Of a stretch of DNA of 64,000 nt, positions 34,429-43,464 are shown in pieces. The notes under the pieces are model-generated. The model searched no databases, was not told the DNA's origin, and was given only the letters and a program-made list of their open reading frames with translations. The first letter of the stretch is position 1. Each line of letters begins with the position of its first letter. The translations under genes were made by a program, and so were the position numbers. Source of the DNA: Nitrospira_D sp019636945 (GTDB lineage: Bacteria > Nitrospirota > Nitrospiria > Nitrospirales > Nitrospiraceae); contig NZ_JBLFBO010000013.1 of NCBI RefSeq assembly GCF_047338595.1, positions 17,651 through 81,650 of the forward strand. Direction: 5' to 3'.

Positions 34429-35859
34429 TCAGTAGAAGTTGTATCGGAGGAGGAAACTGGCCAGAAATGCTCCATCGTGCCAGGTGTCGTTAAACGCTTT
34501 ACCGGGGAAAAAGTACCCAAGGACGAACTTGGTTTGCAGATGCGGGATCCCTTGGTATCCCACGACGAGGTCAACCTCGCTGCCGATATGCTTGCTGAGT
34601 CCTGTCGGGTCCGTATCAAGGTCGGATCCACCAATGCGTTTCGAGGCATGGTCTTGGAGGTAATAGTGATAGACCAGGTCGAAGGAGGTCTTGGAGAGCG
34701 GTTTGATCCCTACGCCTCCCGTAAAGACCATGAGGTTGGTCAGTCTGGGATCCAAGACCTCGCCATAGTATTTAAAGCGTGCCACGCCGTTCAGTTTGTC
34801 CGAATTACCCTGAAACCCAGTCTGTCGAAATCGCGCATCGACGTTGTCGTTGGGGTTACTGTCTCCTGTTCCATAGGCGTAGCCGATGGTGAGGGAAGGT
34901 TCCCAAGCCCTGTCGAATACCTGCGTGAGCCCGACGTCGATTGCCTCACCTCGTATGCGCTGACCTCCGTCTGAGCCGCGGACCGCAGCCGTTTGTAACC
35001 AGTATTTTAGGTTGTCGAAAAGCCGCCCACTCGTCTGGAGACCGACTGTGATCGGTTGAGCTGTACCGAGCCGTTGCTGATCCTGATAGAGGGCGAACAG
35101 TCCGATGTGGTTTTTTTTGCCGAACTTGTAGTCGGCATAGGCGTAATAATTGACAAACCCCTCCTCGTCCTCTTCAGCTTCCCGTCTTAGGAGATTCCGC
35201 TGAACGAGGTTCAATTGGCTGACCGATAGCTCCACTGAAAATTGTTCATACTGGTAGCCCAGCCTGATTGCGTCCATGTTCTCATTGAACAACCACCGTC
35301 TGGAGTCGATGAACCGTTGTCGTCCAACTTGAAGCCGTGTGCCAGGGACCACGTTTTTCACGGTAAGAAAGGCGAGATTCATGTTCAACTCGGTGGTCTG
35401 TGACCTGTCCTCGATTTCCTCGACGGCAATCGGTATTTCAAGCACTGGATTCACATAGAGTTGCAAATATTGATTGGGCTCATACGCGAATGCGGGAGCG
35501 AAGATCGGCGTCAAGGTGCTGTCGGCCTTGCCGAAAGTCGAGGAGAGGTCATAGTGACGATTGGTTTCTCCTTCGAGCGAGGTATAGCCGCCGACGAATA
35601 AATCGGGACCGATGGGGATGGTCGCTCGTGGTGGTGCGTTTGGATCGAACGGCTCCACGAGAGGACTGCTCGATAGACCGTTCGCGTGGCTGTACGTCGG
35701 AAGGAGCAGACCATTCGTTGGGGGAGGCTCGTTCGATGAGGATGGTAATGGACTTCTAGTCTCTTCGACGGGTTTCGTCTCGGCTTGTACGATGTTGGCA
35801 AGCCAGAGCGTCAATACTGCCACCAGCATTATGAGTCGTATTGGAGTGTTGCGGTTCAT
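34429..35859 (-). CDS. AlgE-like outer-membrane polysaccharide export barrel
   Basis: 476 aa. Signal peptide (IRLIMLVAVLTLWLANIVQA), a Pro/Ser-rich linker to about residue 90, then a beta-barrel with many alternating strands and a C-terminal aromatic residue (LLRYNFY). VGRQRFIDSRRWLFNENMD is characteristic of alginate-export (AlgE) barrels. Start at ATG 35859 because the signal peptide begins there. As the last gene of the polysaccharide operon it likely forms the exit pore for the polymer. Alginate itself is not shown: no alg8/alg44 or GDP-mannose genes are here. Confidence 0.85.
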   Translation of the reverse strand: MNRNTPIRLIMLVAVLTLWLANIVQAETKPVEETRSPLPSSSNEPPPTNGLLLPTYSHANGLSSSPLVEPFDPNAPPRATIPIGPDLFVGGYTSLEGETNRHYDLSSTFGKADSTLTPIFAPAFAYEPNQYLQLYVNPVLEIPIAVEEIEDRSQTTELNMNLAFLTVKNVVPGTRLQVGRQRFIDSRRWLFNENMDAIRLGYQYEQFSVELSVSQLNLVQRNLLRREAEEDEEGFVNYYAYADYKFGKKNHIGLFALYQDQQRLGTAQPITVGLQTSGRLFDNLKYWLQTAAVRGSDGGQRIRGEAIDVGLTQVFDRAWEPSLTIGYAYGTGDSNPNDNVDARFRQTGFQGNSDKLNGVARFKYYGEVLDPRLTNLMVFTGGVGIKPLSKTSFDLVYHYYLQDHASKRIGGSDLDTDPTGLSKHIGSEVDLVVGYQGIPHLQTKFVLGYFFPGKAFNDTWHDGAFLASFLLRYNFY

Positions 35860-35928
35860 GTATCTTAGACGGATTGCCCGAGTGAACGTGACGGTATTGG
35901 CGCACATCAGTGAAAAAATAATTTGGTG

Positions 35929-37761
35929 CTATGTCAGATTGTTTGATCGAGGATGGACTAGATGGTCTGACTGCTGCACGTAGAGGCCGGCATAGAGCCC
36001 ATGCTGGCTTAGCAGTTCCCGGTGTGTGCCCTGTTCGACTAAGCGGCCTTGGTCTAAAACAAAAATGCGATCGAACAGATCCATTCCGACTAAGTGATGG
36101 GTAATGACGATCGTGGTCCGATCGGCCTGGATCCGTGTGATGGTTTCACGGACATAGGTGGCCGATCGGTGGTCCAGCGAGGCGGTAGGTTCATCAAGCA
36201 TCAGAATCGATGGCTGCTTGACGAGGGCGCGTGCGAGGCAAATCCGTTGCCGTTGCCCACCGGACAAGGTGCCGCCACGCTCTCCCACAATGGTGTCATA
36301 CCCATCAGGTAGCTCTGCGATGAACTCGTGGGCATTGGCCTCTTGAGCCGCTTTGACAATCTGCTCGCGTGTTGCCTGTTCGACTCCGTATGCAATGTTG
36401 TCTGCGATACTGGCTTGGAACAGGAGCGTATCTTGGAGCACCACGCCGATCGAGTGGCGGAGCGATTCGCGCTCGTAGTCGGCAAGGCTTCTGTCATCGA
36501 GCAAGATCGTTCCTTGGGACGGTTGATAGAGACGCAGCAGCAGGCTGACCAGCGTTGACTTGCCGGCTCCGGATGGACCGACGAACGCCACTCGTTGACC
36601 AGGTGCAATCTGAAGGGTGAGGTCACGCAGTACAGGACATCCCTCCAGATAGCTGAATGAGATGTGCTCCAATCGAATGTCGCCGATCAAGTGATTGACC
36701 TTAACGGCGTCCGGGCGGTCTTGAATGTCCGGTTCGTTGCCGAGCAAATCAGCGATGCGTTGTGCGCTGACCATTGCCTGGGAAAATTGGGATGAGAGCT
36801 TGGACATATCCTTGATCGGACCGTAGATATTCTTCATGTAGCTGACGAAGACCAACAGGTCGCCAGGGGTTATGCGGGCCTTCAGTACTTGCCAGGCCCC
36901 CAAAAAGACGGTGACGGCGGTACTGATTGCGCCGATGATCGACACCACCCGCGCCACTGCGGCAGTTGTTCTGGCCGTACGAAGTCCGGTGTGAAGGTGT
37001 TTCGTACTTTCCTGGTTGAACCGGTCTTGCTCGACCCGTTCCCGCCCGAAGGTCTGCACGACAGAGATGGACGACAGCCATTCATTCAGCCGTGAGGTCA
37101 TGTGACTGTCCCGCTCCCGCTGATCACGCGTGGTTGCAAGAATGTTTCGATTTAAGATGAAGAGTGCTGTGACAAGGATCGGCATCGTGGCGAGGATAAT
37201 GAGGCTCAGCTCCCAGTTGAGGGCAAACATGACCACGAACATGCCGATGAACGTGAGGATGTGGCCGGACACGGCCAATGGAATATCCGTGAAGGCGTTC
37301 TTCAACGTTTGGGTATCACCCGCGAGCTTTGTCAAGAGCTCACCAGAACGGGTCTGCGAGTGAAAGGACAGTGAAAGCCTCTGGACATGAGCGAAGAGGT
37401 GTTGCCGGATGGTGAAGACCAAGCGATGGCCGATCTTGCTCGTCACAAATGATTGGGCATACGACAAGGCACCGTTCATGGCGGCAATGACGGCGATCGA
37501 TGCCGCTAGACTGCCCAACAAGGCCAATGGCCATGACTGTATGAACGGATCGAGGAAGGTCAATGACGGCGGCAAGGACTTTTGCAGCAGGATGTAATCA
37601 AAAATAAGTTTGAGCGGCCAGGGCGCCATCAGTTGCATGAGCGTGACGCCGAGGAGGCACCCAGTCGCGAGAGCCAGATGTGGCCAGGCTGAGCGTAAGT
37701 GCGAGGCGATGATGGTTCGAAATCGAGCCTGCCCTCGACGCGTGATCTCCGTCTGTCTCAT
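35929..37761 (-). CDS. MsbA-type ABC exporter (fused membrane and ATPase domains)
   Basis: 610 aa half-transporter. Six transmembrane helices over residues 25-310, then an ABC ATPase with Walker A GPSGAGKST, Q-loop VVLQDT, signature LSGGQRQR, Walker B ILMLDEP and H-loop ITHH. Exports lipids, lipid-linked sugars or peptides as a homodimer. Start overlaps the glycosyltransferase-deacetylase gene by ATGA. Placed in a polysaccharide operon, so it probably flips a glycolipid intermediate (inference). Confidence 0.93.
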   Translation of the reverse strand: MRQTEITRRGQARFRTIIASHLRSAWPHLALATGCLLGVTLMQLMAPWPLKLIFDYILLQKSLPPSLTFLDPFIQSWPLALLGSLAASIAVIAAMNGALSYAQSFVTSKIGHRLVFTIRQHLFAHVQRLSLSFHSQTRSGELLTKLAGDTQTLKNAFTDIPLAVSGHILTFIGMFVVMFALNWELSLIILATMPILVTALFILNRNILATTRDQRERDSHMTSRLNEWLSSISVVQTFGRERVEQDRFNQESTKHLHTGLRTARTTAAVARVVSIIGAISTAVTVFLGAWQVLKARITPGDLLVFVSYMKNIYGPIKDMSKLSSQFSQAMVSAQRIADLLGNEPDIQDRPDAVKVNHLIGDIRLEHISFSYLEGCPVLRDLTLQIAPGQRVAFVGPSGAGKSTLVSLLLRLYQPSQGTILLDDRSLADYERESLRHSIGVVLQDTLLFQASIADNIAYGVEQATREQIVKAAQEANAHEFIAELPDGYDTIVGERGGTLSGGQRQRICLARALVKQPSILMLDEPTASLDHRSATYVRETITRIQADRTTIVITHHLVGMDLFDRIFVLDQGRLVEQGTHRELLSQHGLYAGLYVQQSDHLVHPRSNNLT

Positions 37762-39797
37762 CGTGGCACCGTTTGTGACTCCCGTGTGAGCGGCAGCAAG
37801 GTTTGAAAGGTATGGAGTCGTACTGCTGCGGATCGCGTGAGCTCAGCCATGAGCTGGTCTAGAAATACGAAGGCCTCGCGCTCCATCACCTTGTGATGGA
37901 GCAGGAGTCCTACCATCGGCAGCATGTCCATCTGCGATATCAGGACCTGGACAATCTCATGCGGAGCCTTCATGCGGGCCCCGCCTTTCCAGGTGTAGAG
38001 ATCCAGCGTCGTGGAAATCTCGGAGAACCGGTACCCAGTGATGCCGTCCTTCCCACGATCTTTGGACAAGACCCGAAAGCCGAGTTCATCCAGCGCCCGA
38101 TAGGTGTCTGTGGTGCAGCGATTCCATGGCGGGGTGAAGGCCGGGAAAAACAACTCCTCAAACGTGGATTCAAGAATCGCTTTCCCCTGTGCGATGTCAT
38201 TCAGTTGTTGCGTGAATGAACGGGAAGGGCCGAACTCGTATTTCCGCCCCTCCGGCTCATGATTCGAATGTATCCACCCATGTTGGTCCAGGCTTAACAG
38301 CGCACGGTCGGCTCGAAGGACATTCTTCAGAGTGGCCGTACAGGCGGGTGTCAGCCGACCGGGGATAATTTCTAGATTCATTGGCACGCCTCTGGCCAGC
38401 GCAAGGTCGAGCAGATGCTTCAGTGATTCCTCGTCTTCATCGACATCGTCGTCTCGAAGAAAAAGATGGAGTTCTCGACCTTCGGTCTGTTTTTCGTCCA
38501 GGAACTGTCTTAGTGCGGTTTGCCATTGTCCAGGTTGAGGCATGGAGACCGATCCCCACGCGGAGCGAGTGGTCCGATTATCCGACTGTTGGGCGAGCCG
38601 TTCAATCGACAGAGCCGTTTCTCGTCCACCGTTAGTATTGATGGAATGTGGAGTGCGAGCGTGCGAAGCACTCAGAGAGGCGAGGATCTTTTCTGCGAGC
38701 TGTTCAGGGGTGAGGTCAGTAGGCCGTAGTAGGGTGAGGAGCCCACGCTGCTCAAGTTTCTTGGCTCGAATGGTTTGCTCGTCATTTTTATGACCGGTAA
38801 AGGGCCACACCAGTGCGCGTGTGCCGGTATTCAACAGATTCATACAGGTGTTGTAGCCGGCCATTGAGATGGAGAGGGTGGCTTGATGCATGAGTGATTC
38901 AAACGATGAGGTGAAACGTCGGACTTGGATATGTGAGCACTGGGCTGCAAGTTCATGGAGCTCCACATACTGCTGCTCGGGCATATAGGGGCCTGTGAAC
39001 ACGAGCATCCGATGGGGGAGTTTTTGAATCAGCAGTGTGGAGGCCCGAATACTACTGTCGAGCAGTTCGTAGCCCACACGCCCGCCACCGACACTGGCAA
39101 GAATCAGCGGCCTGCCATCGGAAACTGATTGGTCGTCTGTTGTTTGAACATCCGCCGACAGATCTGAGCCCTGCGTCACAAACCCGGTGTACTGAACTTC
39201 GCATCGGAGATCGTGGCAGCGTGAAAAGGTCTCATCTAATGTCTGGAAGGTCGGATCCGAATGGATCAGTAGTAGGTCGAAATACCGATTCATCAGACTC
39301 ACAACCCAGTCTTCATGACGAACGTGATCCGGTTTGGTCACTAGAATATCCCGCAGGCTGCAGACGACTTTGGTTGATGGTGCTGATAAGCGGATATGTG
39401 CCAGTAAGGGCAACAGCTCAAAGGCAAACCGCTTTCTCCCAAACGGGAAAAGCTCGATGATCACGACGTCTGGACGAACATGACCGACGAGCTCGAATAA
39501 CGTGCGCTTTCTGGCTTGTTGAACCTGTTCAAGGCTGGTGCTCTCACCGTGGACGTTCAGACTCTGAAATTCACTGTCAGTTGTGATCGGAGGTAGATTG
39601 ACGATCGTCACCCACGATGGCGTATCCACGCCGGAAAGGGATTCACCTCCGTTCACGAAAACGACGGAGCAATTCCGCAGGGCTCGGGCAATGGCCATGC
39701 TTCGGATGAGGTGCCCCATCCCCAGGACGTGCTGACAATAGATGAGGACGCGTGGCTTGTTGTCACAATCTGTTGTGGAAGCCGACTCGTTGCTCAT
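37758..39797 (-). CDS. COG4671-type glycosyltransferase fused to polysaccharide-deacetylase-like domain
   Basis: 679 aa. Residues 15-390 are a MurG-like GT-B glycosyltransferase (VLIYCQHVLGMGHLIRSMAI; LASVGGGRVGYELLD; SMAGYNTCMNLLNTG), related to the 424-aa enzyme at 48092-49366. Residues 420-660 resemble a carbohydrate-esterase-4 deacetylase: LFLRDDDVDEDE for the metal Asp, HGWIHSNHE for the His pair and PAFTPPWNR for the catalytic arch. So one protein may add a sugar and remove its acetyl group. Overlaps the neighbours by ATGA at both ends. The deacetylase half is divergent and its activity is uncertain. Confidence 0.87.
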   Translation of the reverse strand: MSNESASTTDCDNKPRVLIYCQHVLGMGHLIRSMAIARALRNCSVVFVNGGESLSGVDTPSWVTIVNLPPITTDSEFQSLNVHGESTSLEQVQQARKRTLFELVGHVRPDVVIIELFPFGRKRFAFELLPLLAHIRLSAPSTKVVCSLRDILVTKPDHVRHEDWVVSLMNRYFDLLLIHSDPTFQTLDETFSRCHDLRCEVQYTGFVTQGSDLSADVQTTDDQSVSDGRPLILASVGGGRVGYELLDSSIRASTLLIQKLPHRMLVFTGPYMPEQQYVELHELAAQCSHIQVRRFTSSFESLMHQATLSISMAGYNTCMNLLNTGTRALVWPFTGHKNDEQTIRAKKLEQRGLLTLLRPTDLTPEQLAEKILASLSASHARTPHSINTNGGRETALSIERLAQQSDNRTTRSAWGSVSMPQPGQWQTALRQFLDEKQTEGRELHLFLRDDDVDEDEESLKHLLDLALARGVPMNLEIIPGRLTPACTATLKNVLRADRALLSLDQHGWIHSNHEPEGRKYEFGPSRSFTQQLNDIAQGKAILESTFEELFFPAFTPPWNRCTTDTYRALDELGFRVLSKDRGKDGITGYRFSEISTTLDLYTWKGGARMKAPHEIVQVLISQMDMLPMVGLLLHHKVMEREAFVFLDQLMAELTRSAAVRLHTFQTLLPLTRESQTVPR

Positions 39798-41200
39798 AGC
39801 CTGAATCCTTTCTGGGCCAGCTGAAGAATCTGCTCGACGGTGCGCTCGAATCCCGGTGCGAATCGTAAGTAATGCCGGTAAGCCTTATTGATGAATTGGA
39901 GACGGGCATGCCAGGCCAATCGTTCGAGCGGGACCTCCCATTCCACCTCTCGCTGGTATGTGCGGTACAGCCGAGTCGATAGGTCTTGCACAAATTGCTG
40001 GTCTAGCTCACGGAAATGCAGATCGACCATAAAATTGGCCAGGTCCTGAAGGGGGTCTCCGATCACCAGCTCATCTAGGTCGCAGAACACGAGCCGTCCC
40101 TGATGGGTGAGCAGCTGTTGAATGTGAAAGTCCCAATGGATCGGACAAGGGGGAATGGTTGATGCCGGAGGCGGGATCTGTTCGAGATCATTGGCCATGG
40201 CCATACACGTTTCCGCGAGAGTTGGAACGGCATCTGAAAGTTTGGCCAGTTTTTTGTGGGCCTCAGTGACATGGTCCGTTGTCGAATGGATGGTGAGACC
40301 GGGGACCTGACTTGTATGAAGTGATACCAAACCTCGTGCGATTTCTGTGATGTAGTGTTCATGGTTCGATGGATTGAGGACTTGGATAAGGGGCGTCCCA
40401 GGAACGCCGCGTTGCCACAGGGTGTTGATCGCAGCGCTGTAGCCGAGAGGCTGAGCAATGGCCATCGCTTGTGGATCGGCCAGGGACCGGTCCCAGAAAA
40501 ACTGTAGGCGCTCATAGAGCGGTCGTCCCTGTGAGTCGCAGAACGTTTTCCCAAACAGTTCGTCGATCCGACCCTGGGTAGAATCATAGAGGGTATACCG
40601 ATTGGTACAACGAATCTCCGGTCGATAATTGACCAGGTGTCGTGCCAGGACCTGAGGCGTGCCTTGTATGCCAATCTGCTTCAGCCCATCTAGCGGGAGA
40701 TGTTGCTCGATTGCCACGAGATCAACAAGGTGGTGCAAATGTGGAAGTGCTGGGTCATGGGGGAATCTCCACAGGATGAGATCCTGCTCTGGGACATGGA
40801 TCACAGAATTAGGAAATTCCCGGTCAGACATTCCATTCTGAATGAGTAGGCGAAAGGCCTCTCTACTGCGACCGCCAAGAAACACCTTCAAGTAAACGAT
40901 ACGCTGGCAGCCTGGGCCAGCTGCTTCTTCTCTCAGTGTGAGCTGATAGCAGGCGGACAGCGTGGACTTACTCTTGCTGGTCGGCTTGAGGTACGTCTTC
41001 AGCTTTGCGTCCAGAATGACGCAGTCCCTGATTTCGAAAGAGCCGGTGGAAAGTTCTGGAACACATGATCGAAGGATGGGAACAGCGTCCACGAGAGTTG
41101 CGAACCGCTGAAAGGTTCGGCGTAGAGTCCCCCAATCTGGTGTTACCATGGGCTTAGAGACAGGACCGATGTTGAGTGGTGTATGGGTGGTCGACATCAT
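39794..41200 (-). CDS. APH-fold phosphotransferase, paralogue 1
   Basis: 468 aa. The C-terminal part is an aminoglycoside/choline-kinase-type domain: catalytic loop PIHWDFHIQQLL and metal motif FCDLDELVIGDP. The Asn normally closing the HxDxxxxN loop is Gln, so activity may be altered. The N-terminal 230 residues (VYLKVFLGGRSREAFRLL; DLILWRFPHDP) are shared with the protein at 41972-43462 (VLWSFPNDRK), so the two are paralogues. In a polysaccharide operon a sugar or lipid kinase role is more likely than drug resistance (inference). Coupled to both neighbours by ATGA. Confidence 0.85.
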   Translation of the reverse strand: MMSTTHTPLNIGPVSKPMVTPDWGTLRRTFQRFATLVDAVPILRSCVPELSTGSFEIRDCVILDAKLKTYLKPTSKSKSTLSACYQLTLREEAAGPGCQRIVYLKVFLGGRSREAFRLLIQNGMSDREFPNSVIHVPEQDLILWRFPHDPALPHLHHLVDLVAIEQHLPLDGLKQIGIQGTPQVLARHLVNYRPEIRCTNRYTLYDSTQGRIDELFGKTFCDSQGRPLYERLQFFWDRSLADPQAMAIAQPLGYSAAINTLWQRGVPGTPLIQVLNPSNHEHYITEIARGLVSLHTSQVPGLTIHSTTDHVTEAHKKLAKLSDAVPTLAETCMAMANDLEQIPPPASTIPPCPIHWDFHIQQLLTHQGRLVFCDLDELVIGDPLQDLANFMVDLHFRELDQQFVQDLSTRLYRTYQREVEWEVPLERLAWHARLQFINKAYRHYLRFAPGFERTVEQILQLAQKGFRL

Positions 41201-41292
41201 GCATGCCTCACGCGTGCCAGGATGTTCGTGAGTACGCGATCCGCATCGAAATAGCTTTCAGCGATGTCGCGAGCCGTGTAGTGACGGTTCAT
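41197..41292 (-). CDS. 31-codon mini-gene coupled on both sides
   Basis: MNRHYTARDIAESYFDADRV followed by LTNILARVRHA. Its ATG overlaps the phosphatase stop by ATGA and its TGA overlaps the ATG of the next kinase in the same way, so the frame fills the gap exactly. The sequence resembles the last helix of a GT4 glycosyltransferase (pattern AR.IAE.YFD.DRVL). Either a true small protein, or the tail of a deleted glycosyltransferase kept for translational coupling. Confidence 0.55.
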   Translation of the reverse strand: MNRHYTARDIAESYFDADRVLTNILARVRHA

Positions 41293-41975
41293 GCGACCTC
41301 AGGTGATGCTGTTTCTGCATCTCTATAGTCGACTCGACCCATGGCCAGTTCCAACGGCTCCCCCCTGAGTAGGTAGGTGATCAGTTGTGGCTGATCGCCG
41401 GTTGTAATTTGATAAACGCACTGACTCTTGAGCGTCAGGTGCGGCCAGCGCTCTTCCGATTGGCGCATCAACATGCCGAACAGTACTCGGTTGGTGTTGC
41501 GATGCCCCACGATGAGGATCGTCCCACCGGCTTCATGAACAAGAATGTCTTTCAGTACCTGTTGCACCCGTTCTGCCAGATCAATGAAGCGTTCTCCGCC
41601 TGGAATCCGATGGGTGCGCTTATCGTGCTTTCGCGCATCCCACAAGGCACGGGCTTCTGGATCCCGATCATCACGAAAGCGGCCTTCCAGTACTCCAAAA
41701 TGCTGCTCATTCAAGTCGGCGTGGCTCTGGATCAGGAGGCCATGCATCGCAGCAGTGGGTCTGGCCGTTTCGACTGTTCGTCCGAGGGCACTGGTATAGA
41801 TCCCGGTCAAAGGCACCCCGAGGAGCCGTACTGCCAGCATCTGACTGTGGCGGATCCCCTCTTGTGACAGCGGCGTATCGAATTGGCCAGAGACTCGTTT
41901 TTCCAAGTTCAACTGACTTTCGCCGTGGCGAACCAGGTAGATCGTGGTTGGTCGAGATGTTGTCCGGCTCATCAT
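41289..41975 (-). CDS. Histidine phosphatase (phosphoglycerate mutase-like)
   Basis: 228 aa. LVRHGESQLNLEKR near the N-terminus holds the phospho-accepting His; EQHFGVLEGR supplies the acid/base Glu, and VGHRNTNRVLF the second His. Family members remove phosphate from sugars, co-factors or proteins. The gene overlaps the upstream kinase by ATGA, so a kinase and a phosphatase are translated together, as expected for two steps on one sugar-phosphate or for a phospho-switch (inference). Substrate unknown. Confidence 0.92.
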   Translation of the reverse strand: MMSRTTSRPTTIYLVRHGESQLNLEKRVSGQFDTPLSQEGIRHSQMLAVRLLGVPLTGIYTSALGRTVETARPTAAMHGLLIQSHADLNEQHFGVLEGRFRDDRDPEARALWDARKHDKRTHRIPGGERFIDLAERVQQVLKDILVHEAGGTILIVGHRNTNRVLFGMLMRQSEERWPHLTLKSQCVYQITTGDQPQLITYLLRGEPLELAMGRVDYRDAETASPEVA

Positions 41976-43462
41976 GGTTGCCTGCTCCTGTCATGGGTTT
42001 CGGCCAATCCGTCAGCCAGTGATTCCAATGAAAGGGATTCCGAAATTCGGTCCGCAAGGCTCAAAAGAGCCTTTAGGTGCTCTCGCTGATTGTGTTTCAG
42101 GCGAGTGATGCATCGGTGCGAACGCTCGACCACCAAGGCCACGGCGGTAAACCAGGTGAGCGTGCGTTGATCGATCTTCCATGGCGTGGACTGATTGTAG
42201 TGGTTGAGAAATCTCTGTACCGGAACTGCCATCTGGGACAACGGTACTCGCTTCGCTAACGCCCCCGTGAGTAACCCGGCAACAAAACTGCCGAGATCCA
42301 GACCGGGATGTCCCTCACAGACATTGTCGAGATCGATCAAAGCGATCCTGTCTTGCGTCAGGAACAGATTCTTCATATGGAGATCACCGTGAAGCGTCGC
42401 GGTAGGCCCAAGCGGAATGATTTTGGCATGTTCGATTAACCGATCCCGTAATGGAACTAGTATGGGTCGGCAAGTTGGCCGGCACTGCATCAAGACGGAA
42501 GCAACGGATTCAAGCTTGCTGAGCTGCTCCGCCATGGTGATCTGCGGAATATTCGACAAAGGGGTTGTATGGAACGTGGCGATGGTGTGGGCGGCTTTCT
42601 CCAGAAGGGGAATGCTTGCTGGGGTTTCAATGGAGTGGTTCTCCAGTGTGGTGCCCTGAATACCCTCTTGCCAGAGAGTTTTGAGGCGCGTGTCATATCT
42701 CAGCGGCCGCGCGACTCCGAGCCGCCCACTGCGTCGGGCCTCACTGTTCCAGAGTTGCTGCATCACCAGATCTGTCTGAGCTCCTTCTTCGTTGTAATAG
42801 GTCTTACCGAAGATCGTCAGTGTCTGCCTCGTATCCCGGGATGAATGAATCAGTTCAAATGATGTCTGCACCGTGCAGGTGTGTTCCCCGACATAGTGCA
42901 TCACGCGGGATTTGGTGTCGGCCACTTGCCAGCCTGTGCCTACATGCGCCAGGACCCAGTTGGGTGGAATGCTCGATGTGCTCAAGGCTGCGTGGCTGGA
43001 GGCCGGCAGCGTGTGTATCTTGCGATCGTTTGGAAAGCTCCAGAGGACCATCTCGATCTCGGGAAGATGGATCAGTGGTTTCCCGAATCTCGGCTGCACG
43101 AGGGCCTGCGTTGAGGCCTTTTCCCATTGTGGCAGCGAGCGGCCGTTCGGGAACGCACGGCCGCAGAGAATCTGTTCTCCGCTCTCTCTCGTTTCGACGT
43201 TCTCGACGTCCAGCCGATAGCTGATCATGCAGGACGATGTCGGCTTGTACCGGACCTGGATAATGTCGCACTGCCGGATCAGGAAGCGGTCTCGAACACT
43301 GGTCGACTCGAACATGCCATTCCACAACGTCTTTCTCATGGCTTCTGCGTCTAAGATCATCGAAAGCTGTGGAAGCTGGACATCCATTGGAATGTCGTCG
43401 CGTCCATCACGCTGAGAAGGTCGAGATGTTTTTGTTGTTGGGATCACAGCGGTATTCATCAT
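41972..43462 (-). CDS. APH-fold phosphotransferase, paralogue 2
   Basis: 496 aa. Canonical catalytic loop LHGDLHMKNLFL and metal motif LIDLDNVCEGHPGLDLGSF, unlike paralogue 1, so this copy keeps all expected residues. The N-terminal half is shared with paralogue 1 (EMVLWSFPNDRK; GKTYYNEEGAQTD). Start at ATG 43462, 2 bases after the heparinase-like stop; a longer open frame inside that gene is not used. Likely kinase for a sugar or lipid carrier of the polysaccharide pathway; the substrate is not evident. Confidence 0.88.
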   Translation of the reverse strand: MMNTAVIPTTKTSRPSQRDGRDDIPMDVQLPQLSMILDAEAMRKTLWNGMFESTSVRDRFLIRQCDIIQVRYKPTSSCMISYRLDVENVETRESGEQILCGRAFPNGRSLPQWEKASTQALVQPRFGKPLIHLPEIEMVLWSFPNDRKIHTLPASSHAALSTSSIPPNWVLAHVGTGWQVADTKSRVMHYVGEHTCTVQTSFELIHSSRDTRQTLTIFGKTYYNEEGAQTDLVMQQLWNSEARRSGRLGVARPLRYDTRLKTLWQEGIQGTTLENHSIETPASIPLLEKAAHTIATFHTTPLSNIPQITMAEQLSKLESVASVLMQCRPTCRPILVPLRDRLIEHAKIIPLGPTATLHGDLHMKNLFLTQDRIALIDLDNVCEGHPGLDLGSFVAGLLTGALAKRVPLSQMAVPVQRFLNHYNQSTPWKIDQRTLTWFTAVALVVERSHRCITRLKHNQREHLKALLSLADRISESLSLESLADGLAETHDRSRQP

Positions 43463-43464
43463 GG

